Source of the DNA: Gordonia gummivorans
Lineage (GTDB): Bacteria > Actinomycetota > Actinomycetes > Mycobacteriales > Mycobacteriaceae
Length of the DNA: 64,000 bases
Reading direction: 5' to 3'
NCBI RefSeq assembly: GCF_022513585.1
Contig: NZ_JAKWBF010000021.1
Coordinates: forward strand, 1-64,000
Positions 15,178 to 24,386 of this stretch are shown here, piece after piece. Under the pieces are notes generated by a model, which saw only the letters and a list, made by a program, of their open reading frames with translations, was not told where the DNA came from and made no database searches. Position numbers and translations under genes: made by a program. The stretch's first letter is position 1, and each line of letters starts with the position of its first letter.

Positions 15178-16098
15178 TCACGCACGGCGACGAGCGACGG
15201 GCTGACACCTCGGGCAGTAGAACGAGCTGCGGTTCATGAACGCCTCGCGCCTGATTAGCGTGCCGCAACGATGGCACGGGAGGCCTTCCCTGCCGTATGA
15301 ATGTAGTTCTCTGCTGAAGTACCCGGACTGGCCGTTCACGTTGACGTAGAGCGCGTCGAAGGAGGTACCGCCGACCTCCAGCGCCTCCGCCATCACGTCA
15401 GACACCGCGGTGAGCAACTCGGTGAGCTTGGCGCGACTGATCCCGTCCGCGATCCGGCTGCCGTGCAACCTGGCCCGCCACAACGCTTCGTCGGCGTAGA
15501 TGTTACCGACACCGGAGATCACCGTCTGGTCGAGCAGCACGCGCTTGATCTCGCTGTGCTTGGTGCGGATCACCGCGATCACCGCCGCCGGGTCGAATCG
15601 GTCGTCGAACGGGTCGCGGGCGATGTGCGCGATCGACTCAGGGATCGAATCATGCTGTCCGGCAGCATCTTCAGTGTGGCCGCCGGGAGCGAAGCGAGCG
15701 GGGCCAGTGTCGCCGACATAGTCGTCGACGTGCCAGCCGCCGAACGTGCGCTGGTCCACGAACCGAAGCTCGTTTCCGTCGTCGAGTGCGGCGCGGATAC
15801 GCAGATGTGTGTGGTCTGGGGCACCGGCCCGAGCGATGAGCATCTGCCCGCTCATACCGAGGTGAACCACCACGGCCGCGCGGTCGTCTCCCCGGCCGAC
15901 GTCGAGCCACATGTACTTGCCCCGACGTCGGACTCCGAGCACCTCGGCATCGCGCAGGCGTCCCGTGAGATCGAGATCGCCGGCGACATGGCGACGGGCC
16001 GCTCGCGGATGCAGAACCTCCGTCGTGCGCAGGCGACGTCCCACGAGATGTGCTTCCAGGCCACGACGAACAGTCTCGACCTCCGGCAGTTCAGGCAT
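15178..16098 (-). CDS. mutM: Formamidopyrimidine-DNA glycosylase
   Basis: A 306-residue Fpg/MutM that removes 8-oxoguanine and formamidopyrimidines from DNA and cuts the abasic strand. It starts [17 protein letters not shown], with the catalytic proline and glutamate after Met. [12 protein letters not shown] holds the conserved beta-hairpin lysine. [18 protein letters not shown] is the helix-two-turn-helix. The C-terminal zinc finger has four cysteines ([13 protein letters not shown], then FYCPRCQ). Residues 130-150 carry a small acidic/histidine insert. It follows rnc on the same strand, the standard mycobacterial order; the genes usually beyond it (smc side) are replaced in this window by the plasmid-like region. 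Confidence 0.96.
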   Translation of the reverse strand: MPELPEVETVRRGLEAHLVGRRLRTTEVLHPRAARRHVAGDLDLTGRLRDAEVLGVRRRGKYMWLDVGRGDDRAAVVVHLGMSGQMLIARAGAPDHTHLRIRAALDDGNELRFVDQRTFGGWHVDDYVGDTGPARFAPGGHTEDAAGQHDSIPESIAHIARDPFDDRFDPAAVIAVIRTKHSEIKRVLLDQTVISGVGNIYADEALWRARLHGSRIADGISRAKLTELLTAVSDVMAEALEVGGTSFDALYVNVNGQSGYFSRELHSYGREGLPCHRCGTLIRREAFMNRSSFYCPRCQPVARRRA

Positions 16099-16122
16099 CG
16101 CGTCGCTGAGATGCGTCGCGGG

Positions 16123-16848
16123 TCACGACGCGGACGCTCGTTCCGTCAGCGCCTTCCACGCGCGTGCGGCGGCGCGTTGCTCGGCTTCTTTCTTGGTGCG
16201 CCCGATCCCGTCGCCCAGGTTCTCCCCCGCGATCATCGCGACCGCGGTGAACTCTTTGTTGTGGTCGGGACCGGTGGAGCTGATCTGATACTGCGGGGGT
16301 CCGTACCCGCGCTCGGCGCTCAGTTCTTGCAACGACGTCTTCCAGTCGAGTCCGGCGCCCAGCGTGCCCGCACGGTCGATGAGGTCGTCGAACAGGCGCA
16401 GGATCACCCGCTGCGAGGTGGCGAGGTCGTGTTCGAGGAACACCGCGCCGAATAGCGATTCCAGACCGTCGGCCAGGATCGAGTCCTTGTCGCGCCCGCC
16501 GGTGAGTTCCTCACCGCGGCCCAGGTAGAGGTGTTGTCCGAGACCGCCCTCACCGAGTCCTCGGGCCACGTCGGCCAGGGCGTGCATGTTGACCACGCTG
16601 GCCCGGATCTTGGCGAGTTCGCCCTCCGGGCGGTCGGGATAGCTGAGATAGAGACGCTCGGTGATCACCACTCCGAGCACGGAATCGCCGAGGAACTCGA
16701 GTCGCTCGTTGGTCGGCAGGCCGCCGTTCTCATAAGCGTAGGAACGATGCGTCAGAGCCAGGGTCAGCAGATCGTCGGACACCGTGGTGTCCAGCGACGT
16801 CAGCAGATCCGCGTACCGCGATCCGTCGCCCGGCACGGCGTCAGTCAC
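16123..16848 (-). CDS. rnc: Ribonuclease III
   Basis: RNase III cuts double-stranded RNA in rRNA and mRNA processing. The signature [21 protein letters not shown] is present, and the second acidic cluster is [16 protein letters not shown] double-stranded RNA-binding domain follows ([14 protein letters not shown] to [16 protein letters not shown]). I place the start at the GTG at 16848, which has a GAGGAG site at a usable distance; the long upstream frame is yceD in another frame. It overlaps the yceD stop by 8 bp and ends 24 bp before mutM, so yceD-rnc-mutM is one transcription unit. Confidence 0.95.
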   Translation of the reverse strand: MTDAVPGDGSRYADLLTSLDTTVSDDLLTLALTHRSYAYENGGLPTNERLEFLGDSVLGVVITERLYLSYPDRPEGELAKIRASVVNMHALADVARGLGEGGLGQHLYLGRGEELTGGRDKDSILADGLESLFGAVFLEHDLATSQRVILRLFDDLIDRAGTLGAGLDWKTSLQELSAERGYGPPQYQISSTGPDHNKEFTAVAMIAGENLGDGIGRTKKEAEQRAAARAWKALTERASAS

Positions 16849-17491
16849 CGTCACTCCTCGAGCCGGGTGTGCTGTCGCCGACGTCCGGACCATCGCTGAG
16901 GTCGCCGAACTTGTCGGCCAATCCGGCCCATCGGGGATCGATGATCTCGTGTCCATGACCTGGTTCGGCGATGGCCAGGCGCACGCCGCACACCGGGCAG
17001 AGCCCGGGACAGTCGTCCGAGCACAGCGGCGACATCGGCAACTCCAGTGCGACCGCGTCGATGATGGATTGTTCGAGATCGATGTGGTCGTCGACGATCC
17101 GGTGGATGTCGTCGGCATCGGTGGTCTGCTCGGTTGCGCTGTCGGGATAGGCGAACAGTTCGGTCAGGAACACCGTCACCGTGCCGTCGAGCGGCTCGAG
17201 GCACCGAGCACACTGACCGACCGTCTCGCCGCACACCGTGCCGGTGACGAGCACCCCTTCGGTCACCGATTCCAGCCGGAGGTCGAGGTCGACCTCGGAA
17301 TCGGCGGGAATGGCGACCATCTCGACCCCGATTCGGTCGGGCGTGGTCACTGTCCGATGGATCTCCGACATGGTGCCGGCTCGACGTCCGAGTGTCCGGA
17401 CATCGAGCACGAACGGGCCCGGACGCGACCCCGGGCCGCCTGCACGCGATGTCTTCGAAGCGCCCGAGCCGGGCGTAGCCCCAGGTGTCAC
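16841..17491 (-). CDS. yceD: YceD family (DUF177) protein, 23S rRNA accumulation type
   Basis: A 216-residue YceD/DUF177 protein. [15 protein letters not shown] is the N-terminal strand, the middle has [19 protein letters not shown], and the C-terminal third carries two CxxC pairs ([13 protein letters not shown]) that probably bind zinc. In other bacteria YceD affects 23S rRNA and is often next to rpmF; in mycolic-acid bacteria it lies before rnc, as here. The GTG start at 17491 sits inside a tandem 20-bp duplication, so a second, out-of-frame start with a seven-codon reading frame lies just upstream. Confidence 0.88.
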   Translation of the reverse strand: MTPGATPGSGASKTSRAGGPGSRPGPFVLDVRTLGRRAGTMSEIHRTVTTPDRIGVEMVAIPADSEVDLDLRLESVTEGVLVTGTVCGETVGQCARCLEPLDGTVTVFLTELFAYPDSATEQTTDADDIHRIVDDHIDLEQSIIDAVALELPMSPLCSDDCPGLCPVCGVRLAIAEPGHGHEIIDPRWAGLADKFGDLSDGPDVGDSTPGSRSDGD

Positions 17492-17512
17492 AGCGTAGCC
17501 CCAGGTGTCACA
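17473..17512. repeat. Perfect tandem duplication of 20 bp over the yceD start
   Basis: GCGTAGCCCCAGGTGTCACA occurs twice head to tail (17473-17492 and 17493-17512). On the minus strand each copy holds a GTG. The downstream one is the yceD start. The upstream one opens a seven-codon frame whose TGA overlaps the yceD GTG. Confidence 0.9.
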
Positions 17513-17568
17513 GCATGTTCAGCCACAGTTGCACGATACGCCCGGGTCCGGTGATTGATCGAACGGCC

Positions 17569-17607
17569 CGCGCGTGGTGTCGATGCACTCCCATGACACC
17601 ACGCGCG
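17569..17607 (-). terminator. Hairpin after sepIVA
   Basis: Inverted repeat of 13 bases (CGCGCGTGGTGTC with GACACCACGCGCG) around a 13-base loop, seven bases after the sepIVA stop on the minus strand. There is no clear U-tract, so it is a hairpin-type terminator of the kind common in actinobacteria. It separates sepIVA from yceD. Confidence 0.65.
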
Positions 17608-17613
17608 CGAGGT

Positions 17614-18459
17614 TCAGACCGCGAGCGGCGATCCCTGCTCGCGGTCGTACCCGCGAGGCGCGCCCGACTCGCGTCCGGCGGTCTCCCGCCGTGCCGGCTG
17701 GTCGTCGACACTGCGTGGGTACTCGACGTAGTCGTGCATCCCGGCGCCGGTCCGGAGCTGGTGCCGACCGCGGTTGACCGAGCGCAGGGTGCCGGTCAGG
17801 ATCTCCTCGAACTGGGCCAGCTTCTCGTCGACGTAGACGTCGCAGTCACCACGCAAACGGTCGATCTCGGCATGCGCCGCGTCGATGATGCGTTCGGCCT
17901 CCGACTTGGCGGCCGCGACCACCTCGGTCTCCGACACGAGGCGCTGCTGCTCCGCGATGCCGTCGGCGATCGACTTGTCATAGGTGTTGTTCGCCGAGTC
18001 GATCGTGCGCTGCGCCTCGGCGCGCGCCCGGCCGGTGACGGCCTCGAACTCGCGTGACGCACTCGTCGACATCCGACGCGCTTCCTCGGTGGCGTCCTCG
18101 ACCAGCGACTTTCCATGAGCGCTGGCCTCGTCGACCATGCGGTCGGCTTGGGCCTTGGCGTCGGCGAGAATGCGGTCGGCCTCGGCGCGGGCGTGCGCCA
18201 TCACCGCTTCGGACTCGGAGTCGGCCTTCGAGGTGACCGTCTCGGCGTGCTCACGGGCGTCGCCGATCAGCGTCTCCCGTTCGTCGAGGACGTCCTGCGC
18301 ATCGTCGAGTTCACCCGGGATCGAGTCCTTGATGTCGTCGAGCAGTTCGAGTACGTCGCCGCGCGGGACGACGCAGCCCGCGGTCATCGGGACGCTTCGC
18401 GCTTCCTCGACAATTGCGACCAATTCGTCGAGAGCTTCAAAAACCCGGTACACAGCCAC
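17614..18459 (-). CDS. sepIVA: DivIVA-domain cell division protein SepIVA
   Basis: A 281-residue coiled-coil protein. The N-terminus MAVYRVFEALDELVAIVEEA is DivIVA-like, followed by a conserved PRGDVLELLDDIKDSIPGEL block. From about residue 60 to 220 there is an almost unbroken heptad pattern rich in Ala, Glu and Lys (AEADRILADAKAQADRMVDEA). The C-terminal 60 residues are polar and disordered. It matches mycobacterial SepIVA (Rv2927c), needed for septation and envelope maturation. Its place between coaD and yceD-rnc-mutM is conserved. It is probably monocistronic, with a hairpin after the stop. Confidence 0.9.
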   Translation of the reverse strand: MAVYRVFEALDELVAIVEEARSVPMTAGCVVPRGDVLELLDDIKDSIPGELDDAQDVLDERETLIGDAREHAETVTSKADSESEAVMAHARAEADRILADAKAQADRMVDEASAHGKSLVEDATEEARRMSTSASREFEAVTGRARAEAQRTIDSANNTYDKSIADGIAEQQRLVSETEVVAAAKSEAERIIDAAHAEIDRLRGDCDVYVDEKLAQFEEILTGTLRSVNRGRHQLRTGAGMHDYVEYPRSVDDQPARRETAGRESGAPRGYDREQGSPLAV

Positions 18460-18556
18460 CCCAATCCGGCGCTTGCCATTGTTTCAGTCGGTGCTTCTGT
18501 GACTATTGTGCCGAATGTTGCAGTTGTGATTGGTGAAGCGGGAGGGGTGTGTCGTC

Positions 18557-18603
18557 TAGGGCGTGTCGCAATCCCACTGCGAGGGATTGGGGGACACGCC
18601 CTA
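18557..18603 (-). terminator. Nested hairpin at the end of coaD
   Basis: Outer arms TAGGGCGTGTC and GACACGCCCTA (18557-18567, 18593-18603) enclose inner arms CAATCCC and GGGATTG (18569-18575, 18583-18589). The right arm includes the coaD stop codon. It probably ends the coaD transcript in the gap before sepIVA. Confidence 0.65.
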
Positions 18604-19104
18604 AACCGCCTGTTGGCCCTCGATCCGGGCGGTCAGCGCGCGATGGATGCGCGGTGACAGGAACGGCTCGACGTCACCGCCGAGCTTGGCCACCTCTTTG
18701 ACCAGCGAACTCGACACGTGGGCGAAGCGCGGATCGGTGAGGAGGAAGACGGTCTCGACGTCGGCCAGCTCGCGATTCATCTGGGCCATCGGCACCTCGT
18801 AGTCGAAGTCGACCGCCGACCGCAGGCCTTTGACGATGGTGTGGATCGACTCCTGACGCAGGTAGTCGACGAGTAGGCCGGTCCACCGATCGACCCGCAC
18901 ATTGGCCAGATCGGAGCAGTCGTCGCGGATCAGGTCGATGCGCTCGTCCACGCCGAAGAGCCCGTGTTTGTTCGGGTTGACCACCACCGTGATGACAACC
19001 TCGTCAAAGCACGCCGCGGCGCGCTCGACCACATACCGGTGGCCGCGGGTGAAGGGATCGAAGGAACCGGGGCACACTGCCGTGCGTCGTGACACATCCG
19101 TCAT
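18601..19104 (-). CDS. coaD: Phosphopantetheine adenylyltransferase
   Basis: A 167-residue CoaD, which transfers AMP from ATP to 4'-phosphopantetheine in coenzyme A synthesis. The nucleotidyltransferase signature is near the start (CPGSFDPFTRGH, the T/HxGH motif). KGLRSAVDFDYEVPMAQMNR binds substrate, and the C-terminal SSSLVKEVAKLGGDVEPFL completes the usual length. The start ATG at 19104 is consistent with the family. It stands between the nitronate monooxygenase gene and sepIVA, as its counterpart stands near rsmD in mycobacteria. Confidence 0.96.
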   Translation of the reverse strand: MTDVSRRTAVCPGSFDPFTRGHRYVVERAAACFDEVVITVVVNPNKHGLFGVDERIDLIRDDCSDLANVRVDRWTGLLVDYLRQESIHTIVKGLRSAVDFDYEVPMAQMNRELADVETVFLLTDPRFAHVSSSLVKEVAKLGGDVEPFLSPRIHRALTARIEGQQAV

Positions 19105-19158
19105 GAGGTCAAAGTACCGGCATCCCTATCGGTCGCCCGTAGAGGCGGGAGGAGTCGC

Positions 19159-19191
19159 CTGCTGGTTGAGTAGGCCGAGGCGCGTTCGGGC
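19159..19191. repeat. Single half-copy of the CTGCTGGTTGAG repeat
   Basis: CTGCTGGTTGAG followed by TAGGCCGAGGCGC resembles the left end of the inverted-repeat element at 24387-24532 (CTGCTGGTTGAGAGGGCCGAGGCGC). Only the left end is present. It lies between coaD and the next minus-strand gene. Confidence 0.6.
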
Positions 19192-20289
19192 TCAGGTGCG
19201 CCGATCCGGATCGGCCATCTCGGCGCGCACACGGTCGACGATCGCCGCGGCCGAGCCGGTTCTCGCGCGTCGCCATCCGGTCCCGGCCCAGAGGTTCACG
19301 TCGTCGGCGACGCCCGCCGAGGCGGCGGCCGCGCGAATCGGTTTGGTCATGTAGTGGACCTGCGGATAGGCGGCCGGCGCGTCCGCGTTGTCTTCCGCGA
19401 ACGACGTGGCCAGCGACCGTGCCGACCGTCCCGAGAACGCCCGCGTGATCACGGTCTCGGGCTCGCCTGCTCGGTTGTGATCGGCGAGCGCAGTTCGATG
19501 CACAACGGAGGTGCCCGCCTCGTCGGCACGCAGAAACGCCGTACCCAGCTGGGCACCGATCGCGCCGGCGCCACGAACCGCCACGATGTCGGCGCCACTC
19601 ATGAGGCCACCGGCAGCGATCACCGGAAGATCCTGCGCTGCAGCCAGTTCCGCGACCAGGTCATGGCTCCCGAGCCCCGGCCCGCCCAACGGATCGCGTG
19701 GGTCGTCGGTCCAGATGCCTCGATGTCCGCCCGCCTCGATGCCCTGCGCGATCAACAGGTCGGCGCCCGAGGCGACCGCTGCATGTGCCTCGATCACACT
19801 CGTCACCGTGACGCCGACCGCCGCCCCAACCTCGCGGTGGATCCGCTCCACGAGATCGGGCCCCGGATCTCCAAACGTGACCGTGACCAGGGCGGGCCGA
19901 TGGTCGGCCAGCACGGACACCTTGGCGGCGATGTCCTCGTCGAACCACCGGGGTTCACCGACCTCGACGCCATACCTGTCGGCATAACGGGCGAGTCGCC
20001 GCCGGTAGTTCGTCACGTCGGCCGCCAGCGGGTCGGACGCGTCCTCGAGCACGTCGCGACCGGGCAGGAACAGATTGACGCCGTATCGACCCTCCGTCGC
20101 CTCGTCGACCTCCTCGACGAGTGGAGCGAGCGCCGCAGCGGTCAGATAGCCCGCGGCCAGCATGCCCAGCCCGCCGGCCTCGGCGATTGCGCGCACCAGC
20201 GCAGGCGTGGTCGGGCCACCGGCCATCGGCGCGCACACGATCGGGACCTCGATGTCGAGCGCTCCGATGCGCATCGGTTCACCCGTCAT
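19192..20289 (-). CDS. Nitronate monooxygenase family flavoprotein
   Basis: A 365-residue TIM-barrel flavoprotein of the nitronate monooxygenase/2-nitropropane dioxygenase family, which oxidises nitronates with FMN and oxygen. IVCAPMAGGPTTPALVRAIAEAGGLG is the N-terminal FMN segment (quoted here in part as CAPMAGG). DLLIAQGIEAGGHRG carries the catalytic-histidine region, and PVIAAGGLMSGADIVA is the phosphate-binding strand-loop. The start ATG at 20289 lies inside the end of rsmD (11-bp overlap), so the two are co-transcribed. Related proteins act on other substrates, so the exact reaction is not certain. Confidence 0.85.
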   Translation of the reverse strand: MTGEPMRIGALDIEVPIVCAPMAGGPTTPALVRAIAEAGGLGMLAAGYLTAAALAPLVEEVDEATEGRYGVNLFLPGRDVLEDASDPLAADVTNYRRRLARYADRYGVEVGEPRWFDEDIAAKVSVLADHRPALVTVTFGDPGPDLVERIHREVGAAVGVTVTSVIEAHAAVASGADLLIAQGIEAGGHRGIWTDDPRDPLGGPGLGSHDLVAELAAAQDLPVIAAGGLMSGADIVAVRGAGAIGAQLGTAFLRADEAGTSVVHRTALADHNRAGEPETVITRAFSGRSARSLATSFAEDNADAPAAYPQVHYMTKPIRAAAASAGVADDVNLWAGTGWRRARTGSAAAIVDRVRAEMADPDRRT

Positions 20290-20833
20290 GACGTGCGACC
20301 TCCACCCGGGTGTCCCCGTACTTCTTGTCGACGACGACCTCGAAGTCGTCTGGCCAGTCGAGGTCGACGGCGCGGGCCGATCGCTCGAGCACGACCAGGG
20401 CGCCCGCGGCGAGTCGGACCACCACGGCTTCCATATCGGCCCTCACGGTGCTGCCGTCGACGTCGTAGGGCGGGTCGGCGAACACCAGGTCGAAGGCCCT
20501 GTCTGTCGGCCCGGCCAGGTAGGCACCGACCGAGCGGTTCACCACCGTGACGCTGTCCGCGACCCCGCAGGATCGTGCGTTGTCGGCGATGGTCGCGGCG
20601 GCCTTGCGGCCGGAATCGACCAGTGTCGCCGACGCCGCACCGCGCGAGATGGCCTCCAGCCCGAGCGCGCCCGAACCGGCGTAGAGGTCGAGGACGCGGG
20701 CTTCCGCCAGGTCACATCGGTGCTCGAGCATGTTGAAGACCGATTCGCGAACTCGATCCGAGGTCGGCCGGGTCCCCTCGTCGGGAACCTTCAGTCGTCG
20801 GCCTCGAAGACGCCCAGCGATGATCCTCGTCAT
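20279..20833 (-). CDS. rsmD: 16S rRNA (guanine(966)-N2)-methyltransferase
   Basis: A 184-residue SAM-dependent methyltransferase. MTRIIAGRLRGRRLKVP is the typical RsmD N-terminus, which sets the start at 20833 instead of 20857. RPTSDRVRESVFNML follows. VLDLYAGSGALGLEA binds SAM, and FADPPYD is the catalytic motif. RsmD modifies G966 of 16S rRNA. It is the first gene of the minus-strand unit with the nitronate monooxygenase gene. Confidence 0.94.
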   Translation of the reverse strand: MTRIIAGRLRGRRLKVPDEGTRPTSDRVRESVFNMLEHRCDLAEARVLDLYAGSGALGLEAISRGAASATLVDSGRKAAATIADNARSCGVADSVTVVNRSVGAYLAGPTDRAFDLVFADPPYDVDGSTVRADMEAVVVRLAAGALVVLERSARAVDLDWPDDFEVVVDKKYGDTRVEVARHDG

Positions 20834-20969
20834 TTCACCCATTCTGCATCGACCCACTTCTGCGCCCGCGCGGATGGCCTGAAGACGCCCCGCTACCCGT
20901 CGCGCCGATCGGGGTGAACCACATCCACGTGACCCACTTCACATTCACCCGCTGAACAGGACGAAGCCG

Positions 20970-21001
20970 GGTCATCCGATGACCGATTTATGCAGCTGCA
21001 T
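20970..21001. promoter_or_regulatory. Candidate operator upstream of ectA
   Basis: Two adjacent dyads: GGTCAT-CCG-ATGACC (20970-20984) and the perfect palindrome ATGCAGCTGCAT (20990-21001), 38 bp or more upstream of the chosen ectA ATG. Ectoine operons in other bacteria are controlled by MarR-type repressors binding such dyads. No such regulator gene is next to the cluster here, so the factor is unknown. Confidence 0.4.
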
Positions 21002-21038
21002 GACTTCGACGACACGCATTGTTAACGTCGAACGGGTC

Positions 21039-21566
21039 ATGAGCCCGTCCCAAACAAGAACGGCCCCAACAACTGCCCTCGCCGTCGACTTTCGTGCACC
21101 AACGGTCGACGACGGCACCCGACTCTGGGAAATCGCCTCGGACTCACAGGTTCTCGACGTCAACTCGAGTTATTCCTATGTCCTGTGGTGCCACGATTTC
21201 GCCGAGACCTCGATCGTCGCCGAAGTCGACGGTCGCACAGTCGGGTTCGTCACCGGCTACCGACGCCAGTCCGACCCCTCCACACTGATGGTGTGGCAGG
21301 TCGCGGTCGACGACGATTACCGCGGTCACGGCATCGCCGCAACGATGCTGCATCGCCTCTTCGACCGGACGTCGCGACGTGGAGTGGTCGCGCTGCACAC
21401 CACGATCAGCCCCGACAATGCCGCATCGCAGCGACTGTTCGGATCGGTGGCGAGTGCGCGTGGACTTCGCTTCGAGCGGCGTGATCTGTTCGGCGCCAAC
21501 GCCTTTCCGGATGCACACGAGCCCGAAGACCTCTACATGTTGGAACCGGAGATTCCCGAGCCCTGA
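21039..21566 (+). CDS. ectA: L-2,4-diaminobutyrate N-gamma-acetyltransferase
   Basis: EctA of ectoine synthesis acetylates L-2,4-diaminobutyrate using acetyl-CoA. The product is a GNAT-fold protein of about 175 residues. [17 protein letters not shown] leads in, and [15 protein letters not shown] is the EctA-specific substrate segment. [17 protein letters not shown] is the acetyl-CoA loop (R/QxxGxA type). [15 protein letters not shown] follows. The start is uncertain: ATG 21039 leaves the two dyads outside the gene, while ATGs at 20979 and 21000 would include them. It is followed after 128 bp by ectB. Confidence 0.93.
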   Translation: MSPSQTRTAPTTALAVDFRAPTVDDGTRLWEIASDSQVLDVNSSYSYVLWCHDFAETSIVAEVDGRTVGFVTGYRRQSDPSTLMVWQVAVDDDYRGHGIAATMLHRLFDRTSRRGVVALHTTISPDNAASQRLFGSVASARGLRFERRDLFGANAFPDAHEPEDLYMLEPEIPEP

Positions 21567-21694
21567 CCGGCCGATCCCCGTGGCAGATCTCGATCCGCGA
21601 GATCGGTTGCCTCGAAATACTTTTCACCGGCGCACCGGTTGTACCGCCATGCCCGGTTGTTCTTTCACCTATTCGACAAAGAAGGAAGCGTGAC

Positions 21695-22966
21695 ATGCAA
21701 CTTCTCGAACAGACCGTTGACGACTCGGTGTTCACCCAGCACGAGTCCGAGGTCCGCAGTTATTGCCGCAACTGGCCCACCGTGTTCACCCGTGCCAGCG
21801 GGTCGTGGATCACCGACCAGGAAGGCCGCGAGTACCTCGACTTCTTCGCCGGCGCCGGTTCGCTGAACTACGGCCACAACCACCCGGAACTGAAGGCGGC
21901 GCTGCTCGACTACATCGCCGATGACGGGATCACCCATGGTCTCGACATGGCGACGGTCGCCAAGGGCAAGTTCATCGAGGCGTTCACCGACAAGATCCTG
22001 GCGCCGCGCGGATTGGACTACAAGATCCAGTTCCCCGGCCCCACCGGCACCAACGCCGTCGAGTCGGCACTCAAGTTGGCGCGCAAGGTAACCGGGCGCG
22101 AGTCGATCATCAGCTTCACCAACGCATTCCACGGGATGACCCTGGGATCGCTGTCGGTGACCGGTAATTCGATGAAGCGCGCAGGTGCGGGTGTGCCGCT
22201 GGTCCACGCCACCCCGATGCCGTTCGACAACTACTTCGGCGGCGTCGTCGAGGACTTTGCCTGGTTCGAGCGGGTGCTCGACGACTCGGGCAGCGGACTG
22301 AACCGTCCCGCAGCCGTGATCGTGGAGACCGTGCAGGGCGAGGGTGGCGTCAACGTCGCACGCATCGAGTGGCTGCAGGCGCTCGCCGACCTGTGCCGCC
22401 GCCGCGACATCCTGCTCATCGTCGACGACGTCCAGATGGGCTGCGGCCGTACCGGCGAGTTCTTCTCGTTCGAGGCCGCCGGGATCAAGCCCGACATCGT
22501 CACCCTGTCGAAGTCGATCAGCGGCTACGGTCTGCCGCTCGCGCTGACCCTGTTCCGCCCGGAGCTCGATGTGTGGACCCCGGGTGAACACAACGGCACC
22601 TTCCGCGGCAACAACCCCGCATTCGTCACCGCCACGAAGGCCATCGACCTCTTCTGGGGCGACGATGCCCTGTCGCGCGAGATCCACGCCAAGGGTGCCC
22701 GGATCGACGAGGTCTTCACCGGCCTGGCCAACACGTACGACGGCATCTCGACCCGCGGACGCGGCATGGTTCGCGGCCTCGTGTTCGACGAGGCGACCGC
22801 CGCCGGCAAGGTGTGCGCGTCGGCGTTCGGTTCCGGGTTGCTCGCCGAGACCTCCGGCCCGTCCGACGAGGTCGTGAAACTTCTTCCCCCGCTGACCATC
22901 TCGCGTGAGGACCTGGATCGCGGTCTGGGCATCCTCAGCGACGCCGTGAAGGAGGTGATCGGATGA
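21695..22966 (+). CDS. ectB: Diaminobutyrate-2-oxoglutarate transaminase
   Basis: A 423-residue class III aminotransferase dependent on pyridoxal phosphate. It converts aspartate semialdehyde and glutamate to diaminobutyrate, the first committed ectoine step. [16 protein letters not shown] is the N-terminal part, [18 protein letters not shown] binds the cofactor phosphate, [19 protein letters not shown] holds the conserved aspartate, and [13 protein letters not shown] holds the Schiff-base lysine. A good ribosome site (AAGGAAG) precedes the ATG. The stop overlaps the ectC start by 4 bp (ATGA). Confidence 0.96.
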   Translation: MQLLEQTVDDSVFTQHESEVRSYCRNWPTVFTRASGSWITDQEGREYLDFFAGAGSLNYGHNHPELKAALLDYIADDGITHGLDMATVAKGKFIEAFTDKILAPRGLDYKIQFPGPTGTNAVESALKLARKVTGRESIISFTNAFHGMTLGSLSVTGNSMKRAGAGVPLVHATPMPFDNYFGGVVEDFAWFERVLDDSGSGLNRPAAVIVETVQGEGGVNVARIEWLQALADLCRRRDILLIVDDVQMGCGRTGEFFSFEAAGIKPDIVTLSKSISGYGLPLALTLFRPELDVWTPGEHNGTFRGNNPAFVTATKAIDLFWGDDALSREIHAKGARIDEVFTGLANTYDGISTRGRGMVRGLVFDEATAAGKVCASAFGSGLLAETSGPSDEVVKLLPPLTISREDLDRGLGILSDAVKEVIG

Positions 22967-23391
22967 TCGTCCGAACCACAGCAGAGATCACCGGGACCGA
23001 GCGCGAGGTCGCCGATCCCAAGGGCAACTGGGTGTCCAAGCGCATCGTCCTCGGTGGCGATCACGTGGGATTCTCGTTCCACGAGACGACCATCAAGGCC
23101 GGTTCGGTCAACGAGTTCCACTACGCCAATCACATCGAGGCCGTGTGGCTCGTCGAAGGCGAGGGCACGCTCCTCGACCGCGAGACCGGCGAGACCTATC
23201 CCCTGGCCCCCGGATCGATGTATCTGCTGAACGGCCACGAGCGCCACACCGTCACCGCCGACACACAGATGCGGATGATGTGCGTGTTCAACCCGCCGGT
23301 CGTCGGCACCGAGGTGCACGACGAGAACGGCGTGTATCCGCTGGTCACCGTGCCCGCGCCGAGCGGTCGGCACGCCACGGAAAACGTCTGA
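22963..23391 (+). CDS. ectC: L-ectoine synthase
   Basis: A 142-residue cupin that closes N-gamma-acetyl-diaminobutyrate to ectoine. [20 protein letters not shown] is the N-terminus, and [17 protein letters not shown] holds a metal-binding cupin motif. [19 protein letters not shown] holds the second. It is coupled to ectB (ATGA) and ends the cluster; a strong hairpin follows after 20 bp. No ectD hydroxylase lies in the window, so hydroxyectoine formation is not shown here. Confidence 0.96.
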   Translation: MIVRTTAEITGTEREVADPKGNWVSKRIVLGGDHVGFSFHETTIKAGSVNEFHYANHIEAVWLVEGEGTLLDRETGETYPLAPGSMYLLNGHERHTVTADTQMRMMCVFNPPVVGTEVHDENGVYPLVTVPAPSGRHATENV

Positions 23392-23410
23392 GGGACGTAG
23401 CGATCTGACG

Positions 23411-23454
23411 CGCGTGCGCACCCTGCCTATCCTGGGCAGGGTGCGCACGCGTTT
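23411..23454 (+). terminator. Strong terminator after ectC
   Basis: GCGTGCGCACCCTGCC (23412-23427) pairs perfectly with GGCAGGGTGCGCACGC (23435-23450) around a seven-base loop, followed by GTTT. It ends the ectABC transcript 20 bp after the ectC stop. The arm also contains the possible GTG starts of the next gene, so sirtuin translation may be affected by this fold. Confidence 0.85.
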
Positions 23455-24334
23455 GCAGATCGGCTGGGAACCCGCCGCACCCACCCGTGCCGACGACGAC
23501 CTCGACGCCCGTCTCGCCGAACTGCGACGCATCCTCGACGACAAGCGGTTCGTGGTCCTGACCGGTGCCGGCATCTCGACGGATTCCGGAATCCCCGACT
23601 ACCGCAGCCCCGGAGCACCACGCCGCACTCCGATGACGCTGGAGATGTTCCTGTCGTCACCGGAGTTCCGACGCCACTATTGGGCGCGCAATCACCTCGG
23701 TTGGCGCCACATGGACGCCTCGGTACCGAATGCCGCCCACCTCGCGCTCACCGACCTCCAGCGGCAGGGCCGACTCACGACGGTCATCACCCAGAACGTC
23801 GACATGCTGCACACCAAGGCGGGCACCCGCGGTGTCCTCGAACTTCACGGGTGCTACGGCCGCGTGCGCTGCCTGTCATGCGATTGGCGCACCTCCCGGC
23901 ATCGGTTGGCGGCGCACCTCGAAGCTCTCAACGCCGAGTTCGCGGAACGAATCGGTGGACGCGGCGCCATCGAGGTCGCACCCGACGCCGACGCGGTGAT
24001 CGCCGACACCGCCGATTTCCACATGGTCGACTGCCCCGCGTGTGGTGGCATACTGAAGCCCGACATCGTCTACTTCGGTGAGAGTGTTGCCAAAGACCTT
24101 GTCCAACAGGCATTCACGCTGGTCGACGAGGCCGATGCCCTCCTCGTGGTCGGGTCGTCGCTGACCGTGATGAGCGGACTGCGCTTCGCACGTCATGCCT
24201 TCCGGACCGGCAAACCCGTGCTCATCGTGAACCGCGGTGCCACGCGAGCCGACGACATCGCGACCTTGAAGATCGACCACCTTGCCGCAACGGTGCTGCC
24301 CGCGCTCGCCGGTGGACCCACTCCCGTGGGCTAA
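23441..24334 (+). CDS. NAD-dependent protein deacetylase, sirtuin family
   Basis: A Sir2-type deacetylase of about 297 residues. VVLTGAGISTDSGIPDYRSP is the NAD-binding signature, TVITQNVDMLHTKAG holds the second motif, and LELHGCYGRVRCLSC carries the catalytic histidine and first zinc pair. VDCPACGGILKPDIVYFGE has the second zinc pair, and LLVVGSSLTVMSG closes the Rossmann part. The start is unclear: GTG 23414 and GTG 23441 both lie in the terminator hairpin, and TTG 23453 is also in frame. The gene is probably transcribed separately from ectC. Confidence 0.92.
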   Translation: MRTRLQIGWEPAAPTRADDDLDARLAELRRILDDKRFVVLTGAGISTDSGIPDYRSPGAPRRTPMTLEMFLSSPEFRRHYWARNHLGWRHMDASVPNAAHLALTDLQRQGRLTTVITQNVDMLHTKAGTRGVLELHGCYGRVRCLSCDWRTSRHRLAAHLEALNAEFAERIGGRGAIEVAPDADAVIADTADFHMVDCPACGGILKPDIVYFGESVAKDLVQQAFTLVDEADALLVVGSSLTVMSGLRFARHAFRTGKPVLIVNRGATRADDIATLKIDHLAATVLPALAGGPTPVG

Positions 24335-24386
24335 CTCGAAGAGTCTGGCTCCCAGCTCTGACCAGCATTTTCACGCTCGGCCCCAC

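Noticed and set aside
15463..16455. Long plus-strand frames opposite mutM and rnc
   Set aside because: Shadows of the minus-strand genes. High GC content leaves many open antisense frames in this window.
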